The notes under the pieces were generated by a model. It was not told the origin of the DNA. It saw only the letters and a list, made by a program, of their open reading frames with translations, and searched no databases. A stretch of 64,000 nt of DNA, taken from Allobacillus salarius (GTDB lineage Bacteria > Bacillota > Bacilli > Bacillales > Alkalibacillaceae). The stretch covers positions 62,001-126,000 of the forward strand of contig NZ_VMHE01000004.1 of the NCBI RefSeq assembly GCF_007559425.1. Reading direction: 5' to 3'. Positions 10,534 to 19,290 of this stretch are shown here, piece by piece. Numbering within the stretch: the first letter of the stretch is position 1; the number at the start of each line of letters is the position of its first letter. The position numbers were made by a program, and so were the translations under genes.

Positions 10534-11148
10534 TTATTCGAGTGTATATACCTTTTCCAGTGCTTCTATTGCTGATTCAGCTTTATTTTCTTTGACCCAA
10601 AACAATAATTGCTCATAAAATGAATGATTTTGTAGTTCAAATGAGATTGGATTACTGAATCCTTCGAGTAGATGCCAAATTTTTATGAGTAGTCGATTGC
10701 CCGTTGCTTTAAACAACTCTGTAAACAGAAATGTATGTAGCTTCTCTTTCGGCAATTCGACGATTACTGATAATAATTTCTTGTAAAAATCCATTGAAAT
10801 TTGCCCACTAAGATTAGATAGCACTTGAGATTCGAGTAATAATTTCAATTGAAGTACTTCTTTTTGGGATCTCGTTTCTTGCAGAATAAATGTCGACAAG
10901 ATTTCAACCGAATAATAAGGTTGATAGGAACGAAGAAAGGTTCCTTCCCCATGTCGTGTTTCTATCAAACCTAAAAGCTCAATCGCTCGTAAAGCTTCAC
11001 GGACAGAAGAACGCCCAGCGTTTAACTGTTCAGCCAATTCCCTTTCAGAAGGGAGTCGATCACCATCTTGCAATTGATGATCGACAATATAATTGCGTAT
11101 CTCTTCCAACACTTCTTGATATACTTTCGATTTTGTGTCTTTTGTCAT
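10534..11148 (-). CDS. GntR/FadR-family transcriptional regulator
   Basis: A 204-aa protein with an N-terminal GntR winged helix (about residues 8-75), including LPSERELAEQLNAGRSSVR and the turn GLIETRHGEGTFL. The C-terminal part is helical and divergent, in the position of a FadR/FCD ligand-binding domain. The ATG at 11148 follows GAGGTG; a GTG nine bases upstream overlaps that sequence. It sits between malic enzyme (26 bp upstream) and accDA on the same strand, a placement that suggests control of malonyl-CoA or lipid supply. That role is inference; no operator was identified. Confidence 0.85.
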   Translation of the reverse strand: MTKDTKSKVYQEVLEEIRNYIVDHQLQDGDRLPSERELAEQLNAGRSSVREALRAIELLGLIETRHGEGTFLRSYQPYYSVEILSTFILQETRSQKEVLQLKLLLESQVLSNLSGQISMDFYKKLLSVIVELPKEKLHTFLFTELFKATGNRLLIKIWHLLEGFSNPISFELQNHSFYEQLLFWVKENKAESAIEALEKVYTLE

Positions 11149-11174
11149 AAAAGGCACCTCAATCTTCTGCCCAT

Positions 11175-12413
11175 TTATTTTTCATTAATCATCGTAAGTT
11201 CTTCTGTGCGTTTGCGTATCTCTTCTGGATCAACTTCAATTCGTGCAACGCCTGATTCCATAGCCGCTTTCGCAACAGCTGCTGCTACAGCAGGTGCTAC
11301 ACGCTTGTCAAATGGATCTGGGATCACATAATCTGGTGAAAGTTTATCTTCCGAAACCAATTCTGCAATCGCATGAGCAGCAGCAATCTTCATCCGCTCA
11401 TTAATTCGCGTTGCTCGTACATCCAATGCTCCTCGGAAAATTCCAGGGAAGGCCAGTACGTTATTCACTTGGTTAGGAAAATCAGAACGGCCTGTGCCAA
11501 TCACTTTGGCGCCCGCTTCTTTCGCTTCTTCAGGTATAATTTCCGGATCTGGATTAGCCATCGCAAAGATTGTCGGGTCATCGTTCATGCTCTCTACCAT
11601 TTCTTTTGTCAATGCACCGCCGACAGATACGCCGATAAATACATCTGTATTTTGAATAACTTCTTCCAACGTTCCTTCAATATTATCTTTGTTCGTCATT
11701 TTCGCGACTTCATCTTTCACTTCGTTCATTCCGTAAGGTCGACCTTCATAGATGGCTCCTCTAGAATCACACATAATAATATCACGGACGCCAACACTAA
11801 ATAATAGTTTTATAATAGCAATACCTGCAGCCCCTGCTCCGTTAATCACTACTTTAGAATTTGAGAACGTTTTTCCGGAAATTTTCAATGCGTTAATCAT
11901 TCCTGCGACAGTAACGATTGCTGTTCCATGCTGATCGTCATGAAAGATAGGAATGCTCGTTTCTTTTTTTAATCGATCTTCAATGACAAAGCAATTTGGC
12001 GCAGCAATATCTTCAAGGTTTACACCACCAAATGTCGGCTCCATTAATTTTACTGTATTCACGATTTCATCAACATCATTCGTGTTCAACGAAATAGGAA
12101 AAGAATCGACACCAGCAAAACTCTTAAAGAGGGTTGACTTTCCTTCCATAACAGGCAAAGCAGCTTCAGGACCAATATTTCCGAGTCCTAAAACAGCAGA
12201 CCCATCTGTCACGACCGCAACCATATTCCCTTTCATTGTATAATCATAGACAGCTTCTTTATTATCATAAATTACTTTACAAGGCTCAGCGACTCCTGGT
12301 GAGTAAGCAAGACTAAGATCTCTTGCATTACGGATCGGTATTTTTGAGTTTGTCGTTAATTTTCCTTGGTTTACTTTATGAATGTGAAGTGCTTCCTCAC
12401 GTAAATCTGCCAC
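11175..12413 (-). CDS. ytsJ: NAD(P)-dependent malic enzyme (YtsJ-like)
   Basis: A 412-aa malic enzyme that oxidatively decarboxylates malate to pyruvate. The N-terminal catalytic domain shows LSLAYSPGVAEPCK and metal/substrate motifs (ALPVMEGKSTLFK, HDDQHGTAIV). The Rossmann domain has VVINGAGAAGIAI. The GTG at 12413 is taken as start because it follows AAGGGGTGG and gives VADLREEALHIHK, which lines up with the beginning of B. subtilis YtsJ; a longer frame to 12464 adds an unmatched extension. Downstream are the FadR-like regulator and accDA, so pyruvate, NADPH and malonyl-CoA supply are grouped. Confidence 0.93.
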   Translation of the reverse strand: MADLREEALHIHKVNQGKLTTNSKIPIRNARDLSLAYSPGVAEPCKVIYDNKEAVYDYTMKGNMVAVVTDGSAVLGLGNIGPEAALPVMEGKSTLFKSFAGVDSFPISLNTNDVDEIVNTVKLMEPTFGGVNLEDIAAPNCFVIEDRLKKETSIPIFHDDQHGTAIVTVAGMINALKISGKTFSNSKVVINGAGAAGIAIIKLLFSVGVRDIIMCDSRGAIYEGRPYGMNEVKDEVAKMTNKDNIEGTLEEVIQNTDVFIGVSVGGALTKEMVESMNDDPTIFAMANPDPEIIPEEAKEAGAKVIGTGRSDFPNQVNNVLAFPGIFRGALDVRATRINERMKIAAAHAIAELVSEDKLSPDYVIPDPFDKRVAPAVAAAVAKAAMESGVARIEVDPEEIRKRTEELTMINEK

Positions 12414-12682
12414 TTGTACCACCCCTTCATAAAAACGTTGAAACAGATAAATTGGTCTGACCATTAACCTAATTAATTATAACAAACCATATACACATGT
12501 AAAGAAATTAAGCTAAACAGTATAGCAAAAAATGATACATATTTAATGAAAAATGATCTGCAAACATCGCAATCCATCACTAAAAATCAAGGCGTTATGT
12601 ACTTACATAACTCTATAATCTATTAATATATGTGGTCTTAAAAAAAGATAATTATCTATAAAAAAGGCGTTATTAAAATCCA

Positions 12683-12934
12683 TTGTTGAATGGTGATCCG
12701 CTATCGGCGGACGCTTTTACCCACAGGGCATAAGGCGACATCTGCGATAAATCGCAGTGTCTTCTATACCGCGGGCACGGCTCAAGCCTCCTCGGCCAAA
12801 GACCATGGCCTGCGGTGTCTTGAGCCTCGTGCTATTCCGACGCCTAGGACGGCTAGTGTCAACGTTGGCCACAGGACGTGGCCGTTCTTAGTTGACCCGC
12901 TGGAGTCGCCACCTTCGCTTCTCACAATCAACAA
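12683..12934. repeat. GC-rich dispersed repeat with TTGTTGA / TCAACAA ends
   Basis: A 252-bp block, visibly more GC-rich than its AT-rich flanks, begins TTGTTGAATGGTGA and ends TTCTCACAATCAACAA, giving imperfect terminal inverted repeats. Internal hairpins include CTGCGAT-AA-ATCGCAG and GGCCAC-N5-GTGGCC. The end structure and internal pieces (GACTCCAGCGGG on the minus strand, CGTGCCCGCGG) recall a repeat scattered through many Bacillaceae genomes between genes. It encodes no transposase and looks like a non-autonomous element or structured repeat. An open frame inside it (12690-12953) is not considered a gene. The AT-rich flanks at 12465-12682 hold nothing clear. Confidence 0.75.
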
Positions 12935-12982
12935 CCTAGTACTACATTATTAGAAAATCAACACTGAGCTTTAACATAGCCA

Positions 12983-13045
12983 TAAAAAAACCAGATTTAT
13001 TAGCCTCTAGGTTGTTTCCCGTTTGTGAAGCAAATAAATCTGGTT
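12983..13045 (-). terminator. Terminator after dnaE
   Basis: Arms AACCAGATTTATT (12989-13001) and AATAAATCTGGTT (13033-13045) are followed, in minus orientation, by a run of seven T. Confidence 0.75.
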
Positions 13046-13057
13046 GTGGTTTAAATT

Positions 13058-16000
13058 TTAACGTTTTCTTTTTTGAATGACGACATTGTCTTTACCGAAT
13101 ACCTCTCCAAGATAATGAATGGATTCTTCACTTAACTTTAGATCATACTGCACGGAAAGCTTGTATGATTTTTTCTCATTCGCCAAATAAAGAACGACAG
13201 GTGCCGTACCCGGATACATCTCGCTAATTTTTCTGATCATTTGTAAGTAATCTTTTTCTTTTTCGAAAATACGAATGAAAACAAGTTGTGAACTATCTTT
13301 AGGTAGTTGTTGAAGGTCTATTTCTTTAACGTTTTGGATAATGAGTTGTTTTTCATTATTCCGTTCGTCCGTCCGCCCCTCAATTTCCACAATCATTCCT
13401 TCAGCAATGTTTCTACCTACTTCACGATAAACTTGCGGAAAAATAACGCCATCGATTGCTTCCGTTTCATCCTGCATTTGAATGAAAGCCATCTGTTCTC
13501 CGCGTTTTGTGCGAATCTGTTTAATCTCATCAACTGAAGCGACTGTTTTCGTCTGTTTTTTCACTGGTAACCTCCGCACCTGTTGGATCGTAGCAAGTCC
13601 TCGTTTCAGTAAACTTCTTCGAACACTCTTTAAGGGGTGATCGCTTAATGTGAATCCAAGCACTTCTTTCTCCATGCTAATCTCTTTTAACGTCGAGAAT
13701 GGCTCTGCTGGCGTGTATTCAATATCCATCTGGAACAAATCTTCATTCCAGTTCATTTGTTCATTGAAATTAGAAAAAAGTTCGCCTTGCTCCATCGCCT
13801 GAACGGTTGAAGCGAGTAGTTGGGCACGATTGCGATTCGAATAATCAAATGCACCGACAATGATGAGTGATTCAATTGCCGTCTGCGTAATGACATTCAA
13901 GTGTACCCTTCTCGTAAAATCAAATAAGTCCTTGAACGGTTGTTGCTTACGTGCTTCTAAAACTTCCATCAATGCTTGTCGGCCAAATCCTTTGATACCG
14001 AGTAAACCGAAACGAACTGTATTCGGTTCTTCTACGGTAAACTTGCCAAAACTTTTATTAATCGAAGGCGGTAACACATTCAAACCGACTTGTTTCGCTT
14101 CTTTTATATATTTCTCAAGCTTTGTTGAATCATGAATGACTGAGCTTAATAACTCTGCGTAAAAATAAGCTGGGTAATTCGCTTTAAAATAAGCTGTTTG
14201 ATAAGAAATCATTGAATATGCTACAGCGTGACTTTTATTAAATCCATAGTCAGCAAATCGCTCAATCCATGAGAAGATTTCTTTTGCTACTGTTGATTCA
14301 TAGCCGTTTGCTTCAGCTCCTTGCATAAACAAATCTTTCATTTTTTCGATGGAAGCTGGATCTTTTTTGCTGATGGCTCGTCGTAAAATATCTGCTTGTC
14401 CGTAAGAAAAACCCGCAACCCGGCTAACGACCTGCATAATTTGTTCTTGATAAATCAGTACCCCGTTCGTTTCTTGTAAAATGCCCTTTAAATCTTCGTG
14501 TATATACGAAACTGGTTCTTGACCATTTTTACGCTTGGCGTACGTTTCAATGAATTGTATCGGACCTGGGCGAAACAACGCGTTAACGGCTACGATATCT
14601 TCTAATCGGTTCGGTTTGATTTGTCGGAGTGCTGATTTCATTCCGCTCGACTCAAGCTGAAACACGCCGGTCGTATGCCCTGCCCGCAATAATTGGAATG
14701 TTTTTGCATCATTCATCGGCAGTTTTTCTAAAATTATCGATTTGCCTTCTTTCTCTCGGATTTGTCGAATCATCCGTTCGAGCAATGATAAATTCCGTAA
14801 ACCGAGAAAATCAATTTTCAACAAACCGATTGCTTCGAGGTCTTGCATCGGAAATTGAGTTAAATAGACGCCATCCTGTCCCTCGATCACCGGAACCGTC
14901 TCTGTGAGATAGCGATCACTAATCACTACACCAGCCGCATGGGTCGAATGGTGACGAGGCAAGCCTTCGATGACGAATGCAGCTTGGAACATTTGAATCA
15001 ATTGTTGAGATTCTTGAATGTAATTCCGATATGTTTCATTTTCTTGGACAATTTTTTTTAATGACGTTGACTGCTTCGGTAAATGCTTCAGTAACCAATT
15101 CATTTGTTCATCGTTTATGTGGAATACCTTTGCAAGTTCACGAATAATCGAGCGAGACTGGAATGTTCCAAATGTAATAATTTGAGCAACCCGATGTTGT
15201 CCATATTTATTTTTGACATATTGAATCATTTCTTCTCTACGATAATCCGAAAAGTCAATATCGATATCAGGCATCGATCGACGCTCTGGATTCAAAAAAC
15301 GTTCAAACAGCAAGTCATATGCCAATGGATTGACCTTTGTGATGCCAAGCAAATAAGCAACAAGGGAGCCTGCCGCAGAACCTCTTCCTGGACCAGTCAG
15401 TATGTTTTCTTTATGAGCGTACCGCATGAAATCCCAAACGATTAAGAAATAATCAGCAAAATCCATTTGGCCGATAATCGTCAACTCTTCGTCAAGTCGT
15501 TCCTTTGCGCGCTCCATCTCGTTTTCTGCACATTTAACTGGTAATTGTTTTTCACAAAGCTCACGTAAATAATCAATCGACTTTTCACTTTCATTTATAG
15601 AAAAATGAGGCAAATCAAACCATTGATCTGGAAACTGAACGTGACACTCATTCGCAATGTTCATCGTACGTTCAATCGCTTCAGGGTATTTATTCACGAA
15701 TTCAGTCGGTAATTGTTCACCGGTGACGAAATGGTGAGCGCCTGTGTTCTTTTGACGAACAGAAGATAAAGAGGCCTGTTTCCTCATTGCCAATAACGCC
15801 TCATAGCCAATTTTGTCACGCTCTTTTAAATACCTAACATCCACAGTAGCAATGATTCGATCAGCGTATTGTTGGGCCAGCTGTTCTACCCATTGATTCA
15901 ACCGTTCATTTTCAATGTAAGGTTGGACAGACACATACCAATCATTCAATTTCGAATCAATCGATTGAAAGATCGTTTGGATTGTTTGATCATCTTCCAA

Positions 16001-16402
16001 AAATACGAGGTCCTCAATAAATGTGTTATAAACGGACAGCACACAAATTACATGGCTACATCCCGATAGATCTGCTAATTGAATCGATTCATTTTTCGCC
16101 ATTTTCTTGTTAGATAATTGAACGAGTTCCTCATACCCGCTTCTATTTTTGGCCAATAAAACAAACCGGAGTGGTCGATATTCTGATTCCATATACACAT
16201 CAGCTGTCATGCCGATAATCGGTTTCACACCATACCGAAGGCACAGGTCATAAAACCGATACGCCCCAAATAACACCTCATGATCTGTTAAAGCCAAAGA
16301 ATGCATGCCGGCTTCCTTTGCTTCACTTACTAATGATTCAAGTTCGATTGTACTTTCCATTAACGAAAAACTACTATGTATTTGTAAGTGGACAAAATCC
16401 AT
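13058..16402 (-). CDS. dnaE: DNA polymerase III alpha subunit, DnaE type
   Basis: A 1114-aa C-family replicative polymerase matching Bacillus DnaE length, used with PolC in lagging-strand synthesis. An N-terminal PHP domain (HLQIHSSFS, LALTDHEVLFGAYRF) is followed by the palm with the catalytic pair in PDIDIDFSD near residue 380, the finger/helix-hairpin-helix region, and a C-terminal OB-like domain (IDGVIFPQVYREV). There is no PolC-type inserted exonuclease. The ATG at 16402 follows AGAAGGTG; a GTG nine bases upstream is inside the ribosome-binding site. A terminator and the GC-rich repeat lie downstream. Confidence 0.97.
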   Translation of the reverse strand: MDFVHLQIHSSFSLMESTIELESLVSEAKEAGMHSLALTDHEVLFGAYRFYDLCLRYGVKPIIGMTADVYMESEYRPLRFVLLAKNRSGYEELVQLSNKKMAKNESIQLADLSGCSHVICVLSVYNTFIEDLVFLEDDQTIQTIFQSIDSKLNDWYVSVQPYIENERLNQWVEQLAQQYADRIIATVDVRYLKERDKIGYEALLAMRKQASLSSVRQKNTGAHHFVTGEQLPTEFVNKYPEAIERTMNIANECHVQFPDQWFDLPHFSINESEKSIDYLRELCEKQLPVKCAENEMERAKERLDEELTIIGQMDFADYFLIVWDFMRYAHKENILTGPGRGSAAGSLVAYLLGITKVNPLAYDLLFERFLNPERRSMPDIDIDFSDYRREEMIQYVKNKYGQHRVAQIITFGTFQSRSIIRELAKVFHINDEQMNWLLKHLPKQSTSLKKIVQENETYRNYIQESQQLIQMFQAAFVIEGLPRHHSTHAAGVVISDRYLTETVPVIEGQDGVYLTQFPMQDLEAIGLLKIDFLGLRNLSLLERMIRQIREKEGKSIILEKLPMNDAKTFQLLRAGHTTGVFQLESSGMKSALRQIKPNRLEDIVAVNALFRPGPIQFIETYAKRKNGQEPVSYIHEDLKGILQETNGVLIYQEQIMQVVSRVAGFSYGQADILRRAISKKDPASIEKMKDLFMQGAEANGYESTVAKEIFSWIERFADYGFNKSHAVAYSMISYQTAYFKANYPAYFYAELLSSVIHDSTKLEKYIKEAKQVGLNVLPPSINKSFGKFTVEEPNTVRFGLLGIKGFGRQALMEVLEARKQQPFKDLFDFTRRVHLNVITQTAIESLIIVGAFDYSNRNRAQLLASTVQAMEQGELFSNFNEQMNWNEDLFQMDIEYTPAEPFSTLKEISMEKEVLGFTLSDHPLKSVRRSLLKRGLATIQQVRRLPVKKQTKTVASVDEIKQIRTKRGEQMAFIQMQDETEAIDGVIFPQVYREVGRNIAEGMIVEIEGRTDERNNEKQLIIQNVKEIDLQQLPKDSSQLVFIRIFEKEKDYLQMIRKISEMYPGTAPVVLYLANEKKSYKLSVQYDLKLSEESIHYLGEVFGKDNVVIQKRKR

Positions 16403-16585
16403 CGGAATCACACCTTCTAAGTCTTTTCCATTCGTTCAATCTCTTCTGTTTATCTATGTATAAAAAAATTGCCATTCTTATCTATTATAGCTGAGCTATG
16501 AATATCTTGAAAACTCAACATATCAAATTCATTCAATTCATAGAATGTAAATAGGACATGTCATGCATTGAGAGGAAGTCAACGA

Positions 16586-16915
16586 ATGGAAGAACGATTT
16601 ATTTTTGCGATGATTAAATGCTTTTTCATTTCTTTTGGCGTACTCACAGGTGGAGCACTTTTTGGTAGTCTTAGTGCTTATTTAACAGGGGAACCACCGA
16701 TTTCTGAGTTGATACTTGCCGCAAAACGTCTACGGATTTGGGCCATTGTCGCTGCGATTGGCGGAACTTTCGATGCAATTTCCACATTTGAAAAAGGAAT
16801 ATTTGAGGCATCAACCATTGATCTGATTAAACAAATCTTATTAATTATAGCAGCTATGGGAGGCGTTAAATCTTCTCTCATGCTTATTTCTTGGATTACA
16901 CAAAGTGATTTTTAA
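16586..16915 (+). CDS. ytrH: Sporulation membrane protein YtrH
   Basis: A 109-aa protein with about three hydrophobic segments, matching YtrH: FFISFGVLTGGALFG, LRIWAIVAAIGGTFDAI, and a final hydrophobic helix. The ATG after GAGGAAG is chosen over an upstream in-frame TTG. Divergent from dnaE and 35 bp upstream of ytrI, the same pair as in B. subtilis, where both are needed for efficient sporulation. A mother-cell sigma-E promoter is expected but was not identified. Confidence 0.88.
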   Translation: MEERFIFAMIKCFFISFGVLTGGALFGSLSAYLTGEPPISELILAAKRLRIWAIVAAIGGTFDAISTFEKGIFEASTIDLIKQILLIIAAMGGVKSSLMLISWITQSDF

Positions 16916-16950
16916 TTTAGTGAACTAATTCACTGATTGGACGAAAGCAT

Positions 16951-17469
16951 ATGCACATACCGCCTTATTACAAAAAAAGAACATGGCAAAGCTTTTTTCT
17001 CGGTGTTTTGGCTGGCGTCATTATCGGTTACTTATTCTTTTTATTTGTTTATGGGAAACATACCGAACGTTGGATTGAAGAAAATATGGAAATCCGTACC
17101 GAATTAAAGCAAGTCAAGCAAGAAAATGATTTATTGAAGCAGGATAAAGAAAATTTAAATGAAGAACATGAAGAAAAATTAACGATTCAATCGTTTGAGA
17201 TAAATTTATCCAATGCCAAAGATCTTGAACTTGATCGGTTTACGGAATATGAATTAATCGAAAAAATTGAAGACGAACTCAACCCGGTCATCGGCAGAAA
17301 TATCGCTTCTGTTTCGGAGCAAAGAGACTTGCTCATTCGTACGATTGAGAATCAAACATATCATGTCAGGGATATCAATTATTCAGTGAAGATCTCTCAT
17401 TTGACTGTCGCTCCGATTCTAGTGGTTACTGTCGAGGTCACAGTGGAAACTGGCGGAGCAACCCTTTGA
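16951..17469 (+). CDS. ytrI: Sporulation membrane protein YtrI
   Basis: A 172-aa protein with one N-terminal membrane helix (FFLGVLAGVIIGYLFFLFVYG, preceded by basic residues). A coiled coil rich in Glu/Lys/Gln (about residues 45-80) and a C-terminal alpha/beta-looking domain follow. This is the architecture of YtrI. It lies directly behind ytrH and is presumably co-transcribed. The Shine-Dalgarno before the ATG is weak. Confidence 0.85.
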   Translation: MHIPPYYKKRTWQSFFLGVLAGVIIGYLFFLFVYGKHTERWIEENMEIRTELKQVKQENDLLKQDKENLNEEHEEKLTIQSFEINLSNAKDLELDRFTEYELIEKIEDELNPVIGRNIASVSEQRDLLIRTIENQTYHVRDINYSVKISHLTVAPILVVTVEVTVETGGATL

Positions 17470-17596
17470 ATAATTCACAAAACGTCCATAAAAATGTGTC
17501 CATTTTTAGAAAATTTTATTTTCAATAATTAGGAACTAAATGAATGGGATAAAATATAATTGTAAGAGAATAGATTTCTTTTGCGAAGGAGTGGTA

Positions 17597-17797
17597 ATGA
17601 TGAAAGTAATTCACACACAACGAATCGCCAACGACAAAATCGCTTTATTGATGAACGGATATTCGGCTTTCGCTGAATCAGAAGAGGTCATCCGTCTCGT
17701 CAACCGAAGAATTCATCGTAATAATTTAAACATAATCGTAGAACGTACCAATGTAGGATGCTGGTTCATTCCGGAACAATTGAACAAAGCACAATAA
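17597..17797 (+). CDS. Small conserved protein, YtzJ-like
   Basis: A 66-aa protein (starts MMKVIHTQRIANDKIALL) with a strong ribosome-binding site GAAGGAG before the ATG. The body is soluble and mixed in charge, with a conserved-looking end NVGCWFIPEQL. A small gene of this kind (ytzJ) lies at this position beside nrnA in B. subtilis; the match is from memory, so no symbol is assigned. Function unknown. It is followed by a clear terminator and is convergent with nrnA. Confidence 0.7.
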   Translation: MMKVIHTQRIANDKIALLMNGYSAFAESEEVIRLVNRRIHRNNLNIIVERTNVGCWFIPEQLNKAQ

Positions 17798-17870
17798 TCT
17801 CACAGAGTAAATTGCTCTAAACAGAGACCATTCTTACTTAAATCATTGATTTTCCCGATATGTAAATGGG

Positions 17871-17900
17871 AAACTGGTCGAATGAACGACCAGTTTTTTG
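17871..17900 (+). terminator. Terminator after the ytzJ-like gene
   Basis: AAACTGGTCG-N6-CGACCAGTTT followed by a T run in plus orientation. Confidence 0.85.
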
Positions 17901-17905
17901 TTTGT

Positions 17906-18868
17906 TTATTGTTCTATATTAGAATATGCTAAATAATCTTCACAAACCCGATCTAACTCTTTGACTAATAAGTCAGCTTCATTCCACGTATATACCTTTG
18001 CGCCAGATGCCATTGGGTGCCCACCACCATTATATCTCGAAGCCAATTCGTTGATGACAGGACCTTTCGAACGTAATCTCACGCGAATCACATCATCTTC
18101 TTCGATAAAGAAAACCCATGCAATCACTTCTTGAATGTCACCGGCAATACCAACAAATGAGTGTGTTTCTTCACTCGTTACCCCATACTCGGCCAACAAT
18201 GATTTTGACAACCGAAAAACAGCCGCCCCACTTGTTCTTGGCTCCATTTGTTGAAGTAAGTGGCCTTTCAAACGAGCGATTTTCAGTGGAACTTGGTACA
18301 TGCTATCATATAACGAAGCACGGTCGAAATCATATTTTACTAATTCTCTCGCCGCTTCAAACGTTCGATTCGTTGAACTTGGGAATAAAAATCGCCCTGT
18401 ATCCCCTACAATGCCTGCATATAATAGCCTTGCCGCTTCCCGGTTCAATTGGAATCCACGTTCTTTTCCAGCAACATAGAGCTCATAAATCATCTCACTC
18501 GTCGATGATGCTGACGGGTCTACCCACATATAATCACCATACGGCTCACGATTTGGGTGGTGATCAATTTTAACGACGACTTCTCCTAAAGAATAACGTT
18601 GATCGCTGATCCGCTCTTCATTCGCCGTATCACATACAATGACCAATGCACCATCGTACTCTTTATCTGAGAAATCATCTAAGCGAGCGAGATAGTTCAG
18701 CGACATCTCTTCTTCCCCAGCAAGCAATACTTTTTTGTCTGGAAACGATTGTCGAATGATTTCTCCCAAACCTGCTTGTGATCCGTAAGCGTCCGGGTCT
18801 GGGCGTTCGTGTCGGTGGATAATAATTTTGTTATATTTTTCAATGAGCTCAATAATTTGTTCTGTCAT
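17906..18868 (-). CDS. nrnA: Bifunctional oligoribonuclease / pAp phosphatase NrnA
   Basis: A 320-aa DHH-DHHA1 phosphoesterase. The DHH domain shows HRHERPDPDAYGS (residues 18-30), VCDTAN (78-83) and the name motif DHH at 102-104. The DHHA1 part ends with the substrate-binding GGGHPMASGA. NrnA degrades nano-RNAs and hydrolyses 3'-phosphoadenosine 5'-phosphate. The ATG at 18868 follows AAAGGGG at good spacing; a GTG nine bases upstream overlaps it. It stands alone on the minus strand between the ytzJ-like gene and the divergent ytpI. Confidence 0.95.
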   Translation of the reverse strand: MTEQIIELIEKYNKIIIHRHERPDPDAYGSQAGLGEIIRQSFPDKKVLLAGEEEMSLNYLARLDDFSDKEYDGALVIVCDTANEERISDQRYSLGEVVVKIDHHPNREPYGDYMWVDPSASSTSEMIYELYVAGKERGFQLNREAARLLYAGIVGDTGRFLFPSSTNRTFEAARELVKYDFDRASLYDSMYQVPLKIARLKGHLLQQMEPRTSGAAVFRLSKSLLAEYGVTSEETHSFVGIAGDIQEVIAWVFFIEEDDVIRVRLRSKGPVINELASRYNGGGHPMASGAKVYTWNEADLLVKELDRVCEDYLAYSNIEQ

Positions 18869-18997
18869 CAAATGCACCCCTTTACTTAAAAATCGTGTTC
18901 TTTCAATTTTTCGCCATACCTTTGTCGTTTCGGTGGCTAGAATTTTTATTAGACAATCTGTACAATAAAAGAAGTTATCATTCTAGGAGGAGTTTTC

Positions 18998-19288
18998 ATG
19001 CCCATATTTATTACACTGATTGTCGTTTCTTTTGTTCTATATATTTATTTCAAAGTAAAGATTATCAGCCAAAAAGACCCACTAACGATGCGATTCACGA
19101 ATGCAAAAGCACGAATTGCATTAGGGGTTTTTATCGCTACATTCGGAGCGAACCAATATGTTTACTATCAAACTCAATTGGCGCTTTTCGTTTGCTTGCT
19201 GTTTATTGTTCTAGGCGTTATTCAAATCGTTTATGGTTATCGGTTATATAAACATTACCGCAGTGAAATCATTCGTCTTAGCGACTGA
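18998..19288 (+). CDS. ytpI: YtpI-like membrane protein
   Basis: A 96-aa protein with three hydrophobic segments: MPIFITLIVVSFVLYIYF at the N-terminus, ALGVFIATFGANQYVYY, and LFVCLLFIVLGVIQIVYG. A strong Shine-Dalgarno TAGGAGGAG precedes the ATG. Size, topology and location between nrnA and ytoI agree with B. subtilis YtpI. Function unknown. It converges with ytoI, with only 2 bp between the stop codons. Confidence 0.8.
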   Translation: MPIFITLIVVSFVLYIYFKVKIISQKDPLTMRFTNAKARIALGVFIATFGANQYVYYQTQLALFVCLLFIVLGVIQIVYGYRLYKHYRSEIIRLSD

Positions 19289-19290
19289 TC

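Noticed and set aside
12646..12657. AGATAATTATCT as a Fur-type box
   Set aside because: The palindrome is only 12 bp in AT-rich DNA, more than 200 bp from the nearest gene start, and is likely chance.
12690..12953. Plus-strand open frame in the GC-rich element
   Set aside because: High GC removes stop codons. There is no ribosome-binding site, and the element looks structural.
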